Positions 37,876 to 50,868 of a stretch of 64,000 nucleotides of DNA are shown piece after piece. The stretch lies in assembly GCF_014489595.1 (NCBI RefSeq), contig NZ_CP060790.1, forward strand, positions 1,798,001-1,862,000, read 5' to 3'. The position numbers and the translations under genes were made by a program. This DNA comes from Paenacidovorax monticola. Lineage in GTDB: Bacteria > Pseudomonadota > Gammaproteobacteria > Burkholderiales > Burkholderiaceae_C. The notes below the pieces were generated by a model, which was not told the origin of the DNA, did not search any database, and was given only the letters and a program-made list of their open reading frames with translations. Position 1 is the stretch's first letter. Every line of letters begins with the position of its first letter.

Positions 37876-40305
37876 TCAATCCCCGGGTGTGTGCTGCCAG
37901 TAGCGCGGCCGCTCGGCCCGTTCGCAGCGCACGCGCCCCGGCTCCTGCGACGACCAGTGCGCCGCGCCGCAGGCGGGCGACGCCACCAGTGCCACACCCC
38001 GCTCGCGGTAGCGCCGCGCCACCTCGGGCGCGGGGTGGCCGAAACGGTTGCGGTAGCCCGACTGCACCAGAGCGGTGCGCGGCGCCACCGCCTCGATGAA
38101 TGCCGCGCTGGACGAGGTCTTGCTGCCGTGGTGGGGCACCAGCAGCACATCGGCCGCCAGGGCTGCACCACTCGCCAGCAAGGCCTGCTCCTGCGCCTGT
38201 TCGATGTCGCCCACCAGCAGCGCCGCACCGCCCTGCGCTGACGTGACGCGCAGCACGCAGCTCAGGGCATTGGAGCGCACGGGCTTCTGTGCGCCGGCAG
38301 GCTGAGGCTGCGGGTGCAGCACCTCGAAATCCACGCCGTCCCACTGCCAGCGCTGCCCGGCCAGGCACGGGGTCACGGCGCGCAGCGCCTGCAGCCCGGG
38401 CTCACCGGCGATGGAGCCGCTGAGCGCCGCGCCAGGCTGCGCCGCCAGCACCGCCGGCGCGCCGCCCACATGGTCGGCATCGCGGTGGCTCAGCATCACC
38501 TGATCCACCCGCTCGCCCAGGGTGCGCAGCAGGGGCACGAGCACGCGCTGGCCCGCATCGCTGTTCGGGCCATAGCGCGGCCCCGCGTCGTACAGCAGCG
38601 CATGCGTGGCCGTGCGCACCAGCACGGCGCTGCCCTGCCCCACGTCGGCTGCCAGCAGTTCGAACTGTCCTGGCGCGGGCCGCTCGGGCTGCCAGCACAG
38701 CGCGGGCAGCAGCAAGGGCAGCCCCAGCAGGCGCCACTGCCAGGGCCAGCGCAAGGCCAGGCAGGTGCCGCCCGCCACGGCCGCCCCGCCCGCCCACAGC
38801 GGCGCAGCCGGCAGCGACACCACGGCCCCGGGCCAGGCCGCCAGCGCCTGCAGCAGCGCGATGAGCGGGGCCAGGCTGGCAGCGGCCGCGCTCCACAGCG
38901 GCGCCCACAGCATGCCCGCCAACGCCAGCGGCGTGACCACGAGCGTCACCCAGGGAATGGCCACCAGGTTCGCCAGGGCCCCACCACCGACACCTGGCCG
39001 AACAGCAGCAGCGTGAGCGGCGTGAGGGCCAGCGTGACCACCCATTGCTCGCGCAGGAACCCCTTCAGCCGACCAGCCACGCCCAGCGGCCGGTCGCCAT
39101 GCGCCACGAAATCGGAAGCAAACAGCACCCCCACCGCCACAAAGCTCAGCCAGAAGCCGGCCTGCAGCAGGGCCAGGGGTCGGCCAGCACCACCACGGCG
39201 CAGGCCAGCAGCCATACCTGCTGCCAGGGCCAGCGCCGCCCGGCCAGGCGCAGCAGCGCCACCACGGCCAGCATGCCCACCGTGCGCTGCGCGGGCACGC
39301 CCCAGCCGCTGAACAGCGCGTAGCCTGTGGCGAGCAGCACCCCGCCCGCCAGCGCCACGCTGGGCGCGGGCAGCCACAGGCACAGCCGCGCCGAACGCCG
39401 CCACAGCCAGCCCACCGCGGCCACGGCGATCCAGGCGAACAGCGTGATGTGCAGCCCCGAAATGCTCATGAGGTGGGCCACGCCCGTGGCGCGGAACAGA
39501 TCCCAGTCTGCGCGGTCGATGGCGCGCTGGTCGCCCGTGACCAGCGCGGCCACCACGCCCGCCGCGCGGGCCCGGTCGGGCTCCTGGGGTTGCGGCGCAC
39601 CCGGCCACGCAAGCCGCTGCACGATGGCGTCGCGCACCCGCTGCCGCCATTGCTCCACGGGGTGGCGCCAGCCCTCGGACACGAGGCGCGGCGGCACATC
39701 CTTGGGGCCCGCGCGCACATAGCCCGTGGCCTGCACGCCCTGCTCCCACAGCCAGAGTTCGTAGTCGAAGCCCTGCGGATTGCGCGCGCCATGCGGCGCC
39801 TTGAGCCGCACCACGAAGTCCCAGCGCTGGCCGGCGCGCAGCGCGGCGCTGTCGCGCTGAGGCTCGGGCGGCGCGTCCCCCGCACGCCAGCCCGTGGCGT
39901 ACCACGACAGCTCCAGCAATGGGGGCAGGCGCACGGCCCGCCCTCCAGGAGCGCCGTCTCCACCTCGAACCGGAAGCGCAGCCCCGCATCGCTGACCTGG
40001 GGCATGGCCGCGACCACGCCTGCCACGCGCAAATCGCGCCCTTCGAGCGCAGGGTCCAGTGCCCGCGCCTGGAACAGGCTGGCCCGCACACCGCACAGCC
40101 CCCACATCGCCAGGGCTGCACACAGCGCCACAGCTGCGGTCTGCCAGGGCCTGCGCGGCAAGCGCCAGAGCATCACACCGGTCAGCAAGCCGGCCCCCAG
40201 CGCCACGGCGTAGCCCGCCAGGGGCCCGAGCACAGGCTGCGCGAGCTGCAGTGCCGCTCCCGCGAGCAGGCCTGCCAGCGCCCAGGGCAGCCGCCAGCCC
40301 GTCAT
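37876..40305 (-). pseudogene. comEC: ComEC/Rec2 DNA uptake channel, three frameshifts as read
   Basis: About 810 residues after repair. The first part (MTGWRLPWALAGLL) carries the N-terminal domain; the competence domain follows (HLMSISGLHITLF, SGWGVPAQRTVGMLAVVALLRL); the C-terminal metallo-beta-lactamase-like domain has DVGQGSAVLV, SHRDADHVGG and LLVPHHGSKTSSS. Single-base losses at CCC 39937-39939, GGGG 39176-39179 and CCCC 38979-38982 break the frame, and one added base at each site restores it. ComEC forms the inner-membrane channel for transforming DNA. All three defects are in G/C runs, so sequencing error is likely. Confidence 0.9.
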
Positions 40306-40378
40306 GCGTGCCCCATGAAAAAACCGTGTGCAGGCTCTTACACTTGCCACTTCATCTGCCGTCCTTGCGAGAAAGACC

Positions 40379-40837
40379 ATGAGCGTTTACGACAAGCTGA
40401 AAGAACTGAACATCACGCTGCCTCCCGTGGCGGTTCCGGCTGCGGCCTACGTGCCCTACGTGCAGACGGGCAACCTCGTCTTCCTGAGCGGCCACATCGC
40501 GCGCAAGGACGGCAAGCCCTGGGCCGCGCAGTTCGGCCGCGACATCACCACCGAAGAGGGCAAGGCCGCCGCGCGCGCCGTGGCCATCGACCTGATGGGC
40601 ACGCTGCATGCGGCCACGGGCGGCGACCTCAACCGCGTCCAGCGCATCGTGAAGCTCCTGAGCCTCGTGAACTCCACGGGCGACTTCACCGAACACCACC
40701 TCGTCACCAACGGTGCCAGCGAACTGCTGGGCCAGGTCTTCGGCGACAAGGGCGTGCATGCACGCGCCGCCTTTGGCGTGGCCCAGGTGCCCCTGGGCGC
40801 CTGCGTCGAGATCGAGCTGATCGCCGAAATCGCCTGA
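40379..40837 (+). CDS. RidA/YjgF-family protein
   Basis: 152 residues. The start MSVYDKLKELNITLPP is typical of a longer RidA subgroup; FLSGHIARKDGKPW and the late VARAAFGVAQVPLGACVEIE-like segment complete the fold. Archetypal RidA deaminates reactive enamines and imines from PLP enzymes. The subgroup's precise substrate is not established. It is convergent with the chemoreceptor gene, 13 bases away. Confidence 0.9.
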   Translation: MSVYDKLKELNITLPPVAVPAAAYVPYVQTGNLVFLSGHIARKDGKPWAAQFGRDITTEEGKAAARAVAIDLMGTLHAATGGDLNRVQRIVKLLSLVNSTGDFTEHHLVTNGASELLGQVFGDKGVHARAAFGVAQVPLGACVEIELIAEIA

Positions 40838-40850
40838 CGCAGCGCGCCGC

Positions 40851-42596
40851 CTAGAAGCTCTCCCAGTCGCCATCTGCGGAGGCCGCCTTGGGAGCCGCGG
40901 CGATGCGCGGCGCCGGCGCACTGGCCGGGGGCGGCACCGGTGCGACTCCCGCCGGCTTGGCCGCCACGGCGGTCTTTTGCCGCTGTGCCGGAGCGGCCGC
41001 AGCCGGCTTTGGCGGCGCAGCCTTGCGTGCCAGGGGCGCCGGCGATGCAGCCACTCCCCCCGCCACCTTGAAAACCGAGACGGCCTGCGCCAGTTGCTCG
41101 GCCTGCTCGCGCAGGCTCTGCGCGGCGGCGGCGCTCTGCTCCACCAGGGCCGCGTTCTGCTGCGTCATCTGGTCCAGGTTGCCCACGGCCTGGTTGACCT
41201 GGGCCACGCCCGCGCTCTGCTCCGTGGATGCGGCCGTGATCTCGCCGATCATGTCCGTCACGCGCTGCACCGACTGCACCACCTCCTGCATGGTACTGCC
41301 CGCGCCCTGCACGAGGCGCGCGCCGCTCTCCACGCGCTCGACCGAGGCGCCGATGAGCTGCTTGATCTCCTTGGCCGCCTCGGCGCTGCGCTGCGCCAGG
41401 CTGCGCACTTCGCCCGCCACCACGGCGAAGCCCCGGCCCTGTTCGCCCGCGCGCGCCGCTTCCACCGCCGCGTTCAGCGCCAGGATGTTGGTCTGGAACG
41501 CAATGCCGTCGATCACGCCGATGATGTCGGAGATCTTCTGGCTGCTGTGGTGGATGTCCTCCATCGTCGACACCACCTGGGCCACCACCTCGCCGCCGCG
41601 CCGCGCCACGTCGGACGCGCCCGCCGCCAGGCTGCTGGCCTGCTGGGCGCTGCTGGCGCTCTGCTGCAGCGTGCTAGTGAACTGTTCCATGGCCGCAGCG
41701 GTTTCCTGCAGGTTGCTCGAGGTCTGTTCGGTGCGCGCCGACAGATCATGGTTGCCCGTGGCGATCTCTGCGCTGGCGATGGCGATGCTGTCCGTGCTCT
41801 GGCGCACCTGGTGCACCATGCGGCCCAGCGCTTCGCACATGGCGTAGAGCGAACGCAGCAGGTCGCCGAACTCGTCGGCGCGCGTGACGTTCTCGCGTGC
41901 GCTCAGATCGCCGCCTGCGATGCGCGAGGCCAGTTCATTGGCTTGGGCCAGGGGCCGCTCGATGCTGCCGATGAGGTAAAACGCGCCCACGACGATGCCC
42001 AGCAGCAGCGCTCCCACGGCTCCGGCAGCGACCTTCACGGTGAGCATGCGCGAGGCGGCCATGTCCTGCTGGCTGGCCTGGGCCATCTGCTGCTGCATCT
42101 GCACGAAATCGCGCAACGACTGCAGGTAGGCCGCCACGGCGGGGTTGTACGACTGCTTGACCAGGGCCACGGCCTCGTCCTGCCGGCCGTCGGCCTTGAG
42201 CTTGCGCGCCTGGGCGCGCAGGTCGATCATGGCCTTGCGCGCCGACGCGATCTTGGCCATCTGCGCCTTGTCCGCATCGGACAGGTCCATCGCCTCGATG
42301 GACTTCTGCACCTCGGTGATCTGCGCGGAGGTCGATGCGATCACGTCCTTGAACTCGGCCTCCACGGACGGATCGTTGCTGACGATGAGCGCCTGCGTGC
42401 GCGCGGCGTTGGTCTCGGTCAGCCCCGCCCAGCGGATGGCGGCTTCGACCCGCGCCGCCATCTCCTTGGCCAGCGCATCGGAACGCGCCTGCACCTGTGC
42501 CGAGCGGTAGCCCGAGAACCCGACCACCGCCACCAGCGCCACCACGATCAACACCACCGCCAGCCAAAGCTTGTGGGCCATGCGAAATTGCCGCAT
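40851..42596 (-). CDS. Methyl-accepting chemotaxis protein
   Basis: 581 residues. TM1 is at about 8-28, a four-helix-bundle periplasmic sensor at about 30-190 and TM2 at about 192-212. HAMP follows ([23 protein letters not shown]), then the signalling hairpin with [34 protein letters not shown] tip, of which [16 protein letters not shown] is diagnostic. An Ala/Pro-rich linker ends in the pentapeptide DWESF, resembling the NWETF tether for CheR/CheB. ATG 42596 is preceded by GGAGGACAGG. The ligand is unknown. Confidence 0.94.
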   Translation of the reverse strand: MRQFRMAHKLWLAVVLIVVALVAVVGFSGYRSAQVQARSDALAKEMAARVEAAIRWAGLTETNAARTQALIVSNDPSVEAEFKDVIASTSAQITEVQKSIEAMDLSDADKAQMAKIASARKAMIDLRAQARKLKADGRQDEAVALVKQSYNPAVAAYLQSLRDFVQMQQQMAQASQQDMAASRMLTVKVAAGAVGALLLGIVVGAFYLIGSIERPLAQANELASRIAGGDLSARENVTRADEFGDLLRSLYAMCEALGRMVHQVRQSTDSIAIASAEIATGNHDLSARTEQTSSNLQETAAAMEQFTSTLQQSASSAQQASSLAAGASDVARRGGEVVAQVVSTMEDIHHSSQKISDIIGVIDGIAFQTNILALNAAVEAARAGEQGRGFAVVAGEVRSLAQRSAEAAKEIKQLIGASVERVESGARLVQGAGSTMQEVVQSVQRVTDMIGEITAASTEQSAGVAQVNQAVGNLDQMTQQNAALVEQSAAAAQSLREQAEQLAQAVSVFKVAGGVAASPAPLARKAAPPKPAAAAPAQRQKTAVAAKPAGVAPVPPPASAPAPRIAAAPKAASADGDWESF

Positions 42597-42707
42597 TTCC
42601 TGTCCTCCTCTCATCTCGCCTCAAGGGCTCCATGGTGCGCCTTTTTTGGCCCGCCGCTCATGCCGGCGCGGCCGGGATTTACCCTGCCCCGCCAGCGCTT
42701 GGCAGCG

Positions 42708-45046
<2,339 letters not shown>

Positions 45047-45050
<4 letters not shown>

Positions 45051-45874
45051 TCGGAGTCGTTGGAATCGATCTGGTGTTGGGCCACGTTCGCGGGCAGGCC
45101 GCCCCGGTTCGCGGCTCCGCCCGGCAGCTCCATGCGCACGCGCCCCGGGTGGGCACGCAGCGCCAGCACGGGCGCGGGCGGCTTGAGCTGGGCGTACAGG
45201 CCCAGCACGGTCTTCACGTAGTTCTGTGTTTCCTTGAAAGGAGGAATCTGGTTGCCCGCGCGCTGCACGGCGCCCTCGCCCGCGTTGTAGGCAGCCAGGG
45301 CCAGGTCGGTGCGGCCCTGGAACAGGTCGAGCAGGTGGCGCAGGTAGCGCGTGCCCGTGGGCACGTTGATGGCCGGGTCGGCGAGCTTCTGCGCCACGCT
45401 GCGCCTGGCGTCCTGCGCCACGCCCCAGCGTGCAGCCGTGGCGGGCAGGATCTGCATGAGGCCCACGGCGCCGCGCGGCGAGACAGCCCCGGCGTCGAAG
45501 CCCGACTCGGCCGCGATCAACGCCTGCAGCAGCTCATAGTCCACGCCGTGGCGCTGGGCCGAGGCGCGCAGGTGGTGGCGCACGCGCTTGTAGTCGGGCG
45601 AGATCTCGAAGAACGCGAGCAGGCGTGCGCCCGCCGTCGGCAGGGCCATCGCGGTGCGCGGCGCGTCGGCGGGCAGGTCGCGCGTGGAATCGAAGTCGTT
45701 GCCGCGGAAGAACAGTTGGTAGCGCGGCTCGATCTGCTCGGCCGCGAAATGCGTGACGCCGCGCTCATCCACATAGGCCCAGAGGTCCGCATGCGCGGAC
45801 TGCTGCGCAATCCATAGCACCACCCCCAGCACTGGCAGGCGCCAGAGACGGAAATACTGGAAAAGCGGTGCCAT
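45047..45874 (-). CDS. Lytic murein transglycosylase (SLT family) with DUF4124-like N-terminus
   Basis: 275 residues. An N-terminal signal or anchor helix is followed by [13 protein letters not shown], a DUF4124-type motif. The SLT domain has catalytic Glu in [29 protein letters not shown] (each half diagnostic) and [12 protein letters not shown]. It cleaves the peptidoglycan glycan chain in the periplasm. It lies between parE and parC on the same strand and overlaps parC by ATGA, an arrangement that couples cell-wall turnover and decatenation genes by position only. Confidence 0.92.
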
Positions 45875-45901
45875 GGAAGTACCGTGGAGGGGATGGGGCG
45901 G

Positions 45902-47884
45902 TCAGATGTCGACCTCGACCGCGTCGCCGTGCAGCTCCATGAGCTCGCGGCGCGCGGCGGCCTCGCCCTTGCCCATGAGCTTGGTGATGAGGCCTTCGGT
46001 GGCGGCGAAATCCAGGTCGCCGAGCTGCACGGGCAGCAGGCGGCGCGTGTCGGGGTTCAGCGTGGTTTCCCACAGCTGCTCGGCGTTCATCTCGCCCAAC
46101 CCCTTGAAGCGGCTGATCTGGCACTTCTCGCGCGGCACGCCGTCCTTGGCGCACTTGTCGAGGATGGCCGTGAGCTCGCCCTCGTCCAGCGCATAGAGCT
46201 TGGCCGCGGGCTTCTTGCCGCGCGCGGGTACGTCCACGCGGAACAGCGGCGGACGCGCCACATAGATGTGGCCCGCGTCAATGAGCTTGGGGAAATGGCG
46301 GAAGAACAGCGTGAGCAGCAGCACCTGGATGTGCGAGCCGTCCACGTCGGCATCGCTCAGGATGCAGACCTTGCCGTAGCGCAGGCCGCTCAGGTCGGGC
46401 TCGTCATTCGGGCCGTGCGGGTCGACGCCGATGGCCACCGAGATGTCGTGGATCTCGGTGTTGGCGAACAGGCGGTCGCGGTCCACCTCCCAGGTGTTGA
46501 GCACCTTGCCGCGCAGCGGCAGCACTGCCTGGCTTTCCTTGTCGCGGCCCATCTTGGCGCTGCCGCCGGCCGAGTCGCCCTCGACCAGGAAGACCTCGTT
46601 GTGCGCCGTGTCGCGGCTTTCGCAGTCGGTGAGTTTGCCGGGCAGCACGGCCACACCGCTGCCCTTGCGCTTTTCGACCTTCTGGCCAGCCTTCTGGCGC
46701 GTCTGCGCGGCCTTGATGGCCAGCTCGGCGAGCTTCTTGCCGTATTCGACATGCTGGTTCAGCCACAGCTCGAGCGCAGGGCGCACGAAGCCGCTGACCA
46801 GGCGCACGGCGTCGCGCGAATTGAGCCGTTCCTTGATCTGCCCCTGGAACTGCGGATCGAGCACCTTGGCCGAGAGCACGTAGCTCGCACGCGCGAACAC
46901 GTCCTCGGGCAGCAGCTTCACGCCCTTGGGCAGCAGGCTGTGCAGCTCGATGAAGCTCTTGACGGCGTTGAACAGCCCGTCACGCAGGCCACTGTCGTGC
47001 GTGCCGCCCGCGCTCGTGGGGATCAGGTTCACATAGCTCTCGCGCACCGGAGCGCCTTCCTCGGTGAAGGCCACGGCCCAGGCCGCCCCCTCGCCCTCCG
47101 CGAAGCTCTCGTTGCCGCTGTCGGCAAAGCCCTCGCCCTCAAACAGCGGGATCACGGGATCGGCCGTCAGGGTCTGCGTCAGGTAGTCGCGCAGACCGCC
47201 CTTGTACTGCCAGGTCTGGGTCTCGCGCGTCTTTTCGTTGACCAGGGTCACTGCCACGCCGGGCATGAGCACGGCCTTGCTGCGCAGCAGGTGCGTGAGC
47301 TCGCCCATGGGCAGGTTGCTCGACTCGAAATACCTGGCGTCGGGCCAGACCCGCACCGTCGTGCCCTGCTTGCGCTCGCCGCTCTCCAGGGCGCGCGCCA
47401 CCAGGGGTTCAACCACGTCACCCGCCGCGAACACCAGGCGTGCCGCCTGGCCGTCGCGGTGGCTCGTGGCCTCCAGGCGCGTGGCGAGCGCGTTGGTGAC
47501 CGACACGCCCACACCGTGCAGGCCGCCCGAGAAGCTGTAGGCACCGCCCTTGCCCTTGTCGAACTTGCCGCCCGCATGCAGGCGCGTGAACACCAGTTCG
47601 ATCACCGGCGCCTTCTCCTCGGGATGCAGGCCGAACGGGATGCCGCGCCCGTCGTCCTCGACGCTGACCGAGGCATCGGCGTGCAGCGTGACCTTGATTT
47701 TCTTGCCGTAGCCCGCGAGCGCCTCGTCGGCGGCGTTGTCGAGCACCTCCTGGATGATGTGCAGGGGGTTGTCGGTGCGGGTGTACATGCCCGGGCGCTG
47801 CTTGACGGGCTCCAGGCCCTTGAGCACGCGGATCGAACCTTCGGAGTAGTCGCTGGCGGGAGCGGTGGAGGGTTTGGCTGCCAT
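45902..47884 (-). CDS. parE: DNA topoisomerase IV subunit B
   Basis: 660 residues. GHKL ATPase motifs are [25 protein letters not shown] and [16 protein letters not shown]; the TOPRIM domain has [15 protein letters not shown] and DADVDGSHI; the end is [16 protein letters not shown]. The start at 47884 ([15 protein letters not shown]) is favoured over the longer frame. Supplies ATP-driven strand passage with ParC. It is separated from parC only by the transglycosylase gene. Confidence 0.96.
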   Translation of the reverse strand: MAAKPSTAPASDYSEGSIRVLKGLEPVKQRPGMYTRTDNPLHIIQEVLDNAADEALAGYGKKIKVTLHADASVSVEDDGRGIPFGLHPEEKAPVIELVFTRLHAGGKFDKGKGGAYSFSGGLHGVGVSVTNALATRLEATSHRDGQAARLVFAAGDVVEPLVARALESGERKQGTTVRVWPDARYFESSNLPMGELTHLLRSKAVLMPGVAVTLVNEKTRETQTWQYKGGLRDYLTQTLTADPVIPLFEGEGFADSGNESFAEGEGAAWAVAFTEEGAPVRESYVNLIPTSAGGTHDSGLRDGLFNAVKSFIELHSLLPKGVKLLPEDVFARASYVLSAKVLDPQFQGQIKERLNSRDAVRLVSGFVRPALELWLNQHVEYGKKLAELAIKAAQTRQKAGQKVEKRKGSGVAVLPGKLTDCESRDTAHNEVFLVEGDSAGGSAKMGRDKESQAVLPLRGKVLNTWEVDRDRLFANTEIHDISVAIGVDPHGPNDEPDLSGLRYGKVCILSDADVDGSHIQVLLLTLFFRHFPKLIDAGHIYVARPPLFRVDVPARGKKPAAKLYALDEGELTAILDKCAKDGVPREKCQISRFKGLGEMNAEQLWETTLNPDTRRLLPVQLGDLDFAATEGLITKLMGKGEAAARRELMELHGDAVEVDI

Positions 47885-47996
47885 ATGGGGGCGGATTGTA
47901 GTGCGGCAGTGCGGCATTAACTGGATGAATACCCAGCCTTGGGATCTCATCCAGGCGCGCCCTGCAGAGTTTTCCCGGATTGGCTACATTCGCCGG

Positions 47997-49217
47997 ATGC
48001 ATACCGAACCTCGCAAACTGTCCATGGCCCAGGTGCTGATCTGCGGCGGCGCCATTGTCACGCTGTCCATGGGCATACGCCACGGTTTCGGCCTGTGGCT
48101 GCAGCCCATGACGCAGGCACTGGGCTGGACCCGTCAGGACTTCGCCCTGGCCATCGCGATCCAGAATATCGTCTGGGGCCTCACGGGCATCTTCGCGGGC
48201 ATGCTGGCCGACCGGTTCGGCGCCTTCCGGGTCATCGTCATCGGCTCTTTGCTCTACGCGCTGGGGCTGCTGGGCATGGCGTATTCGCCCACCCCCACGC
48301 TGTTCGCCATCACGGCCGGCGTGCTCATCGGCATGGCCCAGGCGGGCACGACCTATGCCGTGATCTATGGGGTGATCGGGCGCAACGTGGCGGCCGAGCG
48401 CCGCTCGTGGGCCATGGGCATCGCGGCGGCGGCGGGCTCGTTCGGCCAGTTCCTCATGGTGCCGACCGAGGGCCTGCTGATCAGCAGCTTCGGCTGGCAG
48501 CAGGCGCTGGTGCTGCTGGGCATCGCGGCCCTGCTCATGATGCCGCTGGCGCGGGGCCTGCGCGAGCCGGGCTTCGCGGGCGGCTCGGCCCCCCGCCGCG
48601 AGCAGACCATCGGCCAGGCGCTGCGCGAGGCCTTCCGCTACCCCAGCTTCCAGTTGCTGATGGCGGGCTACTTCGTATGCGGCTTCCAGGTCGTGTTCAT
48701 CGGCGTGCACCTGCCCAGCTACCTCAAGGACCAGGGCCTGTCGCCCCAGGTGGCCAGCTATGCGCTCGCGCTGATCGGACTGTTCAATGTGGTGGGCACC
48801 TACGCGGCGGGCTCCCTGGGCCAGCGCATGCCCAAGAAGAACATCCTGGCCTTCATCTATTTCACGCGCGCCGTGGTCATCACGCTGTTCCTGCTCGCGC
48901 CGCTCACGCCCATGAGCGTGTACCTGTTCGCGGCCGTCATGGGCATGCTGTGGCTGTCCACCGTGCCCCCCACCACGGCCGTGGTGGCGCAGATCTTCGG
49001 CGTGGCCCACCTGTCCATGCTCGGGGGCTTCGTGTTCTTCAGCCACCAGATCGGCAGCTTCATGGGCGTGTGGCTGGGCGGCTACCTGTACGACAAGACG
49101 GGCAGCTACGACATCGTGTGGTACCTCGCGATCGCGCTGGGCATCTTCGCCGGCCTCGTGAACCTGCCCGTGCGCGAAAGCGCCATCCAGCGCAGCACTG
49201 CGCCGCAGGGTGCCTGA
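47997..49217 (+). CDS. Major facilitator superfamily transporter
   Basis: 406 residues, twelve hydrophobic helices. It belongs to the OxlT/MCT-like carboxylate group by eye: MGIRHGFGLWLQPMTQALGWTRQDFALAIAIQN with the GWTRxxFA element, LADRFGAFR after helix 2, and LGGYLYDKTGSYD near the end. A monocarboxylate or similar anion is the likely cargo. An alternative ATG is at 48024. A 46-residue membrane peptide starts one base after its stop. Confidence 0.88.
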   Translation: MHTEPRKLSMAQVLICGGAIVTLSMGIRHGFGLWLQPMTQALGWTRQDFALAIAIQNIVWGLTGIFAGMLADRFGAFRVIVIGSLLYALGLLGMAYSPTPTLFAITAGVLIGMAQAGTTYAVIYGVIGRNVAAERRSWAMGIAAAAGSFGQFLMVPTEGLLISSFGWQQALVLLGIAALLMMPLARGLREPGFAGGSAPRREQTIGQALREAFRYPSFQLLMAGYFVCGFQVVFIGVHLPSYLKDQGLSPQVASYALALIGLFNVVGTYAAGSLGQRMPKKNILAFIYFTRAVVITLFLLAPLTPMSVYLFAAVMGMLWLSTVPPTTAVVAQIFGVAHLSMLGGFVFFSHQIGSFMGVWLGGYLYDKTGSYDIVWYLAIALGIFAGLVNLPVRESAIQRSTAPQGA

Positions 49218-49218
49218 C

Positions 49219-49359
49219 ATGGCGCGCGCCCACCGCCCGGCACCGTTGCGCTGGCTGGCCTATGCGGCCGCGCTGGCGGCGTTGCTGGCGGTGTTTGCCC
49301 TGTACACGCGGCCTGAATTCCTGGTCACACTCGCGGACCAGATCTGGGCCTGCTTCTAA
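49219..49359 (+). CDS. 46-residue single-helix membrane protein
   Basis: ATG 49219 to TAA 49357-49359. The peptide begins MARAHRPAPLRWLAYAAA and ends TLADQIWACF, with one hydrophobic helix at about 12-29. It starts one base after the MFS stop, so it is co-translated with the carrier. It may be a small accessory subunit of that transporter, but function is unknown. It is too short for most gene finders. Confidence 0.6.
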   Translation: MARAHRPAPLRWLAYAAALAALLAVFALYTRPEFLVTLADQIWACF

Positions 49360-49400
49360 GGCTGGGGCATGTCGCCCCAGGCGGCCCGGCACGGGATGCC

Positions 49401-50212
49401 ATGAAAACCATCGTGATCACCGGAGCCTCGGACGGCATCGGCGCCGAAATGGCGCGCCAGCTCGCCGCCAGCCACCGGCAGCAGCTGAACCTGGTGCTGG
49501 CCGCACGCAACCCGGTATCGCTCGAAGCCGTGGCGCAGCAGTGCCGCGCACACGGCGCGCAGGCGCTGGCCGTGCCCACCGACGTGTCCATCGAAGCGCA
49601 GTGCCGCGCACTGGTCGCCGCCGCCGTGCAACGCTTCGGCCGCATCGACGTTCTCATCAACAACGCGGGCATCTCGGCCCAGGCGTTGCTGTCCGAGGTG
49701 CAGGCCGAGGACCTGGGCTGGTACGAGCAGGTCATGCGCATCAACCACTGGGGCAGCGTCTGGTGCACGCACGCAGCTCTGCCCCATCTCAAGGCGTCGC
49801 GGGGCAGCATCGTCGCCGTGTCCTCGCTCGCGGGCCTGGTGGGCGTGCCGGGACGCACGGCCTACAGCGCGAGCAAGTTCGCCATGACCGGCTTTTTCGA
49901 GGCGCTGCGCGCCGAACTCCGGCCCACGGGGTGAGCGTGACCACCGCCTACCCTGGTGTGGTGGCCACGCGCATCCGCCACCATGGCTACAACGCCCAGG
50001 GCGTGGCCGCCGGCACGAGCGGCCTCAAGGAAGACGATGCCATGGGCGTGGAGGAATGCGCGCGCCTCATCCTGGGCGGGCTGGAGCGGCGCCAGCGCGA
50101 GGTGGTGATGACGGCCAAGGGTAAGCTCGGGCGTTTCCTCAAGCTCCTCGCGCCCGGCCTGGTCGAGACCATGGCGCTCGCTGCGCTCAAGGACGAGGTC
50201 AGGCCCCATTGA
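49401..50212 (+). pseudogene. Short-chain dehydrogenase/reductase, frameshifted as read
   Basis: About 270 residues after repair. Frame 1 has ITGASDGIGAEMARQLA, VLINNAGIS (NNAG), SIVAVSSLAGLVG (Ser) and YSASKFAMTGFFEAL (YxxxK). The frame is lost at GGGG 49928-49931, and the remainder (VSVTTAYPGVVATRIR to RPH) is one base off. One extra G restores it. Substrate unknown. Its TGA overlaps a TTG that may start the methyltransferase gene. Confidence 0.86.
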
Positions 50213-50834
50213 GAAAAAATGGGCTCCTCCAGATCGTATCCATCAGCCCCTTGAACACCGCCGCTCCCGCCCCCCTGCCCGCCACACATGGCGCCCAGCC
50301 CCCTTCCGCATGGGTCCAGCGGTGGTCTCACCTCGTGCCCGAGGGTGGCGCCGTCCTGGACGTGGCCTGCGGCCTGGGCCGCCACCTGCGCTGGTTTGCG
50401 CAGCGCAGGCACCCCGTGGTGGGCGTGGACTGCGCACCAGACGCGATTGCATCCATCGCCCCTCTGGGCGAGGCCATTCTGGCCGACATCGAGAACGGCC
50501 CCTGGCCCCTGCCGGGGCGGGCCTTCGCGGGCGTGGTGGTCACCAACTACCTCTGGCGCCCGCTGCTGCCCACCCTCGTCGCCAGCGTTGCGCCGGGGGC
50601 GTGCTGCTGTACGAGACCTTCGCCCTGGGCAACGAGACCGTGGGCAAGCCCTCGCGCCCCGATTTCCTGCTGCGCCCCGGCGAGCTGCTGCAGGCCTGCG
50701 CCGGCCTGCGCGTGGTGGCCTACGAGGACGGATTCCTCACCGCCCCCGACCGCTTCGTGCAACGCATCGCCGCGGTCCGTGAACCGCTGCCCGCGGATGG
50801 GACTTTTGGCACGGTGTGGCGCCACGCGCTCTAG
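50209..50834 (+). pseudogene. Class I SAM-dependent methyltransferase, frameshifted as read
   Basis: About 208 residues after repair. The SAM motif is VLDVACGLGRHLRWFA, then VVGVDCAPDAI and ADIENGPWPLPGRAFAGVVVTNYLWRP (each part in frame 1). The frame is lost at GGGGG 50595-50599; the rest (VLLYETFALGNETVGKPSRPDFLLRPGELLQ-type text) is one base off. No ATG is available. TTG at 50209 (overlapping the previous stop) or TTG at 50251 must be used, so the start is uncertain. The substrate is unknown. Confidence 0.82.
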
Positions 50835-50835
50835 T

Positions 50836-50841
50836 TAGAAT
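50836..50841 (+). promoter_or_regulatory. Candidate -10 element (TAGAAT) for dapA
   Basis: TAGAAT begins two bases after the methyltransferase stop and 33 bases before the dapA ATG. No good -35 is seen at the right spacing, so this is tentative. Confidence 0.3.
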
Positions 50842-50868
50842 GCTCTTTTACCGTTTTCAACCGCGGAC

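Noticed and set aside
37876..40305. comEC as a decayed pseudogene marking loss of competence
   Set aside because: Three lesions would suggest decay, but each is a one-base loss in a G/C run and all domains are otherwise intact.
42620..42690. GC-rich inverted repeat between the chemoreceptor and parC as a terminator
   Set aside because: On the transcribed strand the stem is followed by A residues, not U, so it does not fit an intrinsic terminator.
45884..47920. 678-codon open frame antisense to parE
   Set aside because: Composition shadow; parE has every expected motif on the minus strand.
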